From positions 85,075 to 149,074 of the forward strand of contig JAGWYN010000006.1 of assembly GCA_018969295.1 (NCBI GenBank): a stretch of DNA of 64,000 nucleotides. Direction: 5' to 3'. Under the pieces are notes generated by a model that saw nothing but the letters and a program-made list of their open reading frames with translations, did not search any database and had not been told where the DNA came from. A program made the position numbers and the translations under genes. Below are positions 60,948 through 64,000 of this stretch, piece after piece (position 1 is the stretch's first letter; every line of letters begins with the position of its first letter). The DNA comes from Chloroflexota bacterium. Lineage in GTDB: Bacteria; Chloroflexota; Anaerolineae; Caldilineales; Caldilineaceae.

Positions 60948-63900
60948 ATGAGAAAAATGTACAGATCTCCTTACTACCAAGACTGTTCAGGCAAGCGTCA
61001 CATGGTTTCCTATCGGATATGGCTGGCCACGATGTTGCTTGCGTTGCTGGTAGGGGTGTTGCCCCCGTCACCGGCAGCGGCAGTGTTCTACCAGCCCCTG
61101 GCGGAGGAGGCTGTAGCGCCCCCTGCTCGATCCACGCAGAGCACCACCCGCAGCAAGACGGATGCGGGCGTCGCCCAGGCCCCGACGGCCCTGCCAAAGG
61201 CAGCGAGCGGCAGCCAGGCGGGTGGATTTACCACGCAGAATATTGCCGACTTTGCGGCGACGCCGATCAGCGGGCGTGTTTTCCATGATTTCAACTACGA
61301 TGGTCTGCTCACGGCAAGCGGGGTGGTGACAGATGCCGGGGTGAGCGGTGTGTTGGTGACTGCCTACAACACAAGCGGCGCTGTTGGCAGTGCGACGACC
61401 GATGCCAGTGGGAATTACACCATCAACTCTAGCGGGAATGGCCCTTATCGCGTCGAGTTCAGCAATCTGCCGGACAGCTATGCACCCACCACCGTCAACA
61501 CACGCTTCATCACCACAGCTGCGGGTGCCGTCAATGTCAACCTGGGCATCAATCATCCCTGTGACTACTGCCAGGACAACCCACTGGTGGCGCAGCCCAT
61601 CTGGATGAATGGGGACCCCTTGGTCTCCGGCAATTTAGCGACTGGGATTTGGTGGAAGGCGTTCAATTACAACAACACTGGATCACAAGCAGTACAACAC
61701 AGCATCACCGGCAGCAATGTAGGCGCGCTCTGGGGCCAGGCCTGGCAGAGAAGTACAAAACAACTGTATGCGTCTGCTTCGGTACGTCGCCATGCCGGCC
61801 TGGGACCGCTAGGGTTGGGGGGGATCTACCGTTTTGATTTTTCCAGTGGGACACCCACTGTCAGCCCTTTTTTGGATCTGGATGCGGCGCCCTTCAACAT
61901 TAACTTCGGCACACTGCCGGCGAATGGCTCGGGTGGGCGTGGCTTGCCCAACAACATAGGCACGCCAAGTTTCGACACAGATGCCTTCTCCGCAGTGGGC
62001 AAACAGGGAATCGGCGACATCGACATCACGGAGGATGAAAAGACCCTTTTTGTCGTCAATCTCCATACACGTTCACTGATTGCCCTGGATGTGACAGCAG
62101 GCGCTACCCCGACAACGCATCAAAGTTACAACATTATCGGTGCGCCGGGTGTTCCTACTTGTACCAATGGTGAGCTGCGCCCCTGGGCATTGACATTCTA
62201 TCGTGGGTCCGGCTATCTCGGTGCAGTCTGCGACGCCGGCAGTAATAGTGGCACCACCAACGATCTACAGGGGTATATTTTACGCTTTGATCCGGCCAAC
62301 CTATCCGCCGGTTACACGACAGCGCTGTCTATCCCCCTGAACTACACCAAAGGTGCAGCCAATGGTCCAGGGACACCCGGAAACGTAGGTTATGGCAAAG
62401 AATGGAATCCATGGCGTGATGAATGGTCAAATGGCCCTGGCTATTTACATGTTGGTGGTACTGGTGCACAAGTCATTACAGCGACTAGTATCATCATCGT
62501 TCGCCCAACTCCGATCTTGATGGACATTGAGTTTGACGACAACGGCGACATGGCAATCGCTTTGGGCGATCGTATGGCAATGCAAACCGGCAGCGATAAC
62601 GCCTGGCCGAGTAGTGTTACCGCCTATCTCATAGCAGGTTTTGTCGGTGGTGACTTGTTAAAAGCCTGTCATAGTCATGGTGCTAATTTCGTTGGTACAC
62701 CAACGAGCGGATGGACTCTTGAGTCCAACGGCACGTGTGGAGGCGTTACCAGTATTCGGAATCCGTCACCCTTACCGTACAACACCAACCCTACAATTCA
62801 AGGGATTGGTGGTCGAGAATTTTACCAGGACAACAGCGCTGTCGGTGATCATGAAGAGGCTCTGGTTGGTGGCCTTGCCACCTGGCCGGGAAGAAGAGAG
62901 CTCATCTACTCTGCCTATGATACGCTTTTTGCTGGAAACGGCGGCATTCATTACAACCGAACCACCGACGGCTATCTTGTGCGCGGCTATCTAACCTATC
63001 CAAGCGGTAGTGGTAGTGCAACAGGCTATATGGGCAAGGCTGTCGGTGTAGGCGATCTGGAAGTGCTCTGCGATCCTGCCCCGCTGCAAATCGGCAACCG
63101 GGTGTGGGATGACCTTGACGGCGACGGTGTCCAAGATCCGAATGAACCGGGACTGAGCGGCTTGACGGTGAGCTTGCAAGGGCCGACGGGCACGGTCACT
63201 GCCACCACGGATGCCAACGGCCAGTACACCTTCACTAACCTGGCACCCAACACGGCCTACACGTTGGGCATGGCTGTGCCGTCAGGGTACAATGTACCTC
63301 CTGCCAATGCGGCGGTGTTGCCGGGTGCTACTGTCACCAGCAACGACCCCATCAGCGACACACGCGACAGCGATGCGACGCTGGCGGGCAGCACAGCGCA
63401 GATCGCCTATACCACGGGTGGCGCCGGCCAGAACAATTATGGGCTCACCTTTGGTTTTACCACCCAAACTCAAGCGCAGTTTGGCGACCGGGTCTGGGTG
63501 GAGAGCGACACGGATGGCCTGGCGAACACGGGGGTGATCACGCCGGTGGCAGGGATGGTGATCACGGCGACCAGCGGCAGCGCTGTCTACACGACGACGA
63601 CGGACGCCCAGGGCTATTATTCGTTCACGGTTTCGGCGGGCACCTACACGGTGACCTACGGGAGTGTGCCCAGCAGCTACGGGAGTGTGGTGCCGAGCAG
63701 CACGCCTGGGGGGAGCAGCGAGAGCGGCAACGAGGGCAGCTACCAGCAGAGCGGCAACCCTGACCAGAGCCATCAAAACAGCACGACGGTGACGGTGGCC
63801 TCTGGCGAGGCCAACTGGACCATCGACTTTGCCTTCAACCTGCCGTCGGCCCCGCTGGCGCAGTTTGGCGACCGGGTCTGGGTGGAGAGCGACACGGATG

Positions 63901-64000
63901 GCCTGGCGAACACGGGGGTGATCACGCCGGTGGCAGGGATGGTGATCACGGCGACCAGCGGCAGCGCTGTCTACACGACGACGACGGACGCCCAGGGCTA
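60948..64000 (+). CDS. Large secreted SdrD-like B-domain repeat protein, 3-prime end outside the window
   Basis: An uninterrupted frame from ATG 60948 (ribosome site GGAGAAAAGG) runs to the window end, over 1017 codons. Residues about 22-45 form a signal peptide (WLATMLLALLVGVLPPSPAAA). A first SdrD-B-like domain (ISGRVFHDFNYDGLL) precedes a beta-propeller-like region of about 500 residues without recognised name (IYRFDFSSGTPT, DIDITEDEKTLFVVNLHTRSL). From 63090 SdrD-type domains follow (NRVWDDLDGDGVQDPNEPG, then QFGDRVWVESDTDGLANTG twice). It is a cell-surface or secreted adhesin-like protein. The middle part has lower GC than the repeats. Confidence 0.9.
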   Translation, partial: MRKMYRSPYYQDCSGKRHMVSYRIWLATMLLALLVGVLPPSPAAAVFYQPLAEEAVAPPARSTQSTTRSKTDAGVAQAPTALPKAASGSQAGGFTTQNIADFAATPISGRVFHDFNYDGLLTASGVVTDAGVSGVLVTAYNTSGAVGSATTDASGNYTINSSGNGPYRVEFSNLPDSYAPTTVNTRFITTAAGAVNVNLGINHPCDYCQDNPLVAQPIWMNGDPLVSGNLATGIWWKAFNYNNTGSQAVQHSITGSNVGALWGQAWQRSTKQLYASASVRRHAGLGPLGLGGIYRFDFSSGTPTVSPFLDLDAAPFNINFGTLPANGSGGRGLPNNIGTPSFDTDAFSAVGKQGIGDIDITEDEKTLFVVNLHTRSLIALDVTAGATPTTHQSYNIIGAPGVPTCTNGELRPWALTFYRGSGYLGAVCDAGSNSGTTNDLQGYILRFDPANLSAGYTTALSIPLNYTKGAANGPGTPGNVGYGKEWNPWRDEWSNGPGYLHVGGTGAQVITATSIIIVRPTPILMDIEFDDNGDMAIALGDRMAMQTGSDNAWPSSVTAYLIAGFVGGDLLKACHSHGANFVGTPTSGWTLESNGTCGGVTSIRNPSPLPYNTNPTIQGIGGREFYQDNSAVGDHEEALVGGLATWPGRRELIYSAYDTLFAGNGGIHYNRTTDGYLVRGYLTYPSGSGSATGYMGKAVGVGDLEVLCDPAPLQIGNRVWDDLDGDGVQDPNEPGLSGLTVSLQGPTGTVTATTDANGQYTFTNLAPNTAYTLGMAVPSGYNVPPANAAVLPGATVTSNDPISDTRDSDATLAGSTAQIAYTTGGAGQNNYGLTFGFTTQTQAQFGDRVWVESDTDGLANTGVITPVAGMVITATSGSAVYTTTTDAQGYYSFTVSAGTYTVTYGSVPSSYGSVVPSSTPGGSSESGNEGSYQQSGNPDQSHQNSTTVTVASGEANWTIDFAFNLPSAPLAQFGDRVWVESDTDGLANTGVITPVAGMVITATSGSAVYTTTTDAQG
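63474..64000 (+). repeat. 384-bp coding repeat, second copy cut by the window end
   Basis: The 143 bases from 63474 recur without mismatch at 63858-64000, a spacing of 384 bases (128 codons). The unit holds one SdrD-like domain (AQFGDRVWVESDTDG). Identity at DNA level shows recent duplication or gene conversion. Confidence 0.95.

Overview
The window reads as chromosomal DNA of a GC-rich, ABC-transporter-rich heterotroph, probably a member of the Chloroflexota close to Caldilinea-like lineages. That assignment is an inference. It rests on the Ala/Pro/Glu-rich linkers after the lipobox of solute-binding proteins, two secreted TAP-type alpha/beta hydrolases, a multidomain secreted protein ending in a Thr-Pro repeat plus FLPVTLR, and a large SdrD-like repeat protein. 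I found no insertion sequence, prophage or CRISPR array.

Positions 1-4182 hold the end of an MgtE magnesium transporter, an F420-dependent-NADP-oxidoreductase-like gene divergent from a TetR regulator, a lipoprotein hydrolase and a small SnoaL-like lipoprotein. Positions 4295-30358 form one catabolic island of three transcription units that share a GTATAC-N-GTATAC operator. Unit 1 (+) encodes a D-2-hydroxyacid dehydrogenase, an FCD-type GntR regulator, a 2-oxoacid dehydrogenase complex (E1alpha, E1beta, E2 but no E3), an M24 peptidase-like protein and an SDR. Unit 2 (+) encodes a CUT1 sugar transporter without ATPase, a mandelate-racemase-type dehydratase and an UlaG-like lactonase. Unit 3 (-) is a 13-gene run from 30203 to 17285: an FAH-family hydrolase, a complete CUT2 transporter, three SDRs, a tagaturonate-epimerase-like protein, a transaldolase-like aldolase, an LDH2-type dehydrogenase, a second D-2-hydroxyacid dehydrogenase and an HpaI-type aldolase. 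Together they suggest uptake of a hexuronate or aldonate and its conversion through 2-keto-3-deoxy acids to pyruvate and acyl-CoA. The substrate is not known.

Positions 30963-34313 encode a secreted M23/PA14 protein. Positions 34386-42511 hold a second sugar operon (aldo/keto reductase, two-domain ATPase, two permeases, binding protein, nitrilase-family enzyme) divergent from its LacI regulator, with a matching operator and promoter. Positions 42531-43346 hold six tRNA genes (Leu, Ala, Gly, Phe, Gln, His). After a second secreted hydrolase comes RNase P RNA on the minus strand (45744-46205), whose P4 helix shows compensated changes.

Positions 46598-60407 form one long plus-strand operon: a complete peptide-type ABC transporter, a small membrane protein, an MFS transporter, three Gfo/Idh/MocA oxidoreductases, anhydro-N-acetylmuramate kinase, a BadF-type sugar kinase and MsrA. 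It looks like uptake and salvage of cell-wall amino sugars or muropeptides. The window ends inside a very large secreted repeat protein (60948 onward).

A recurring feature is a perfect or near-perfect hairpin directly after each of the four solute-binding-protein genes, in all three sugar operons and the peptide operon. This probably sets high expression of the binding protein relative to its downstream partners.
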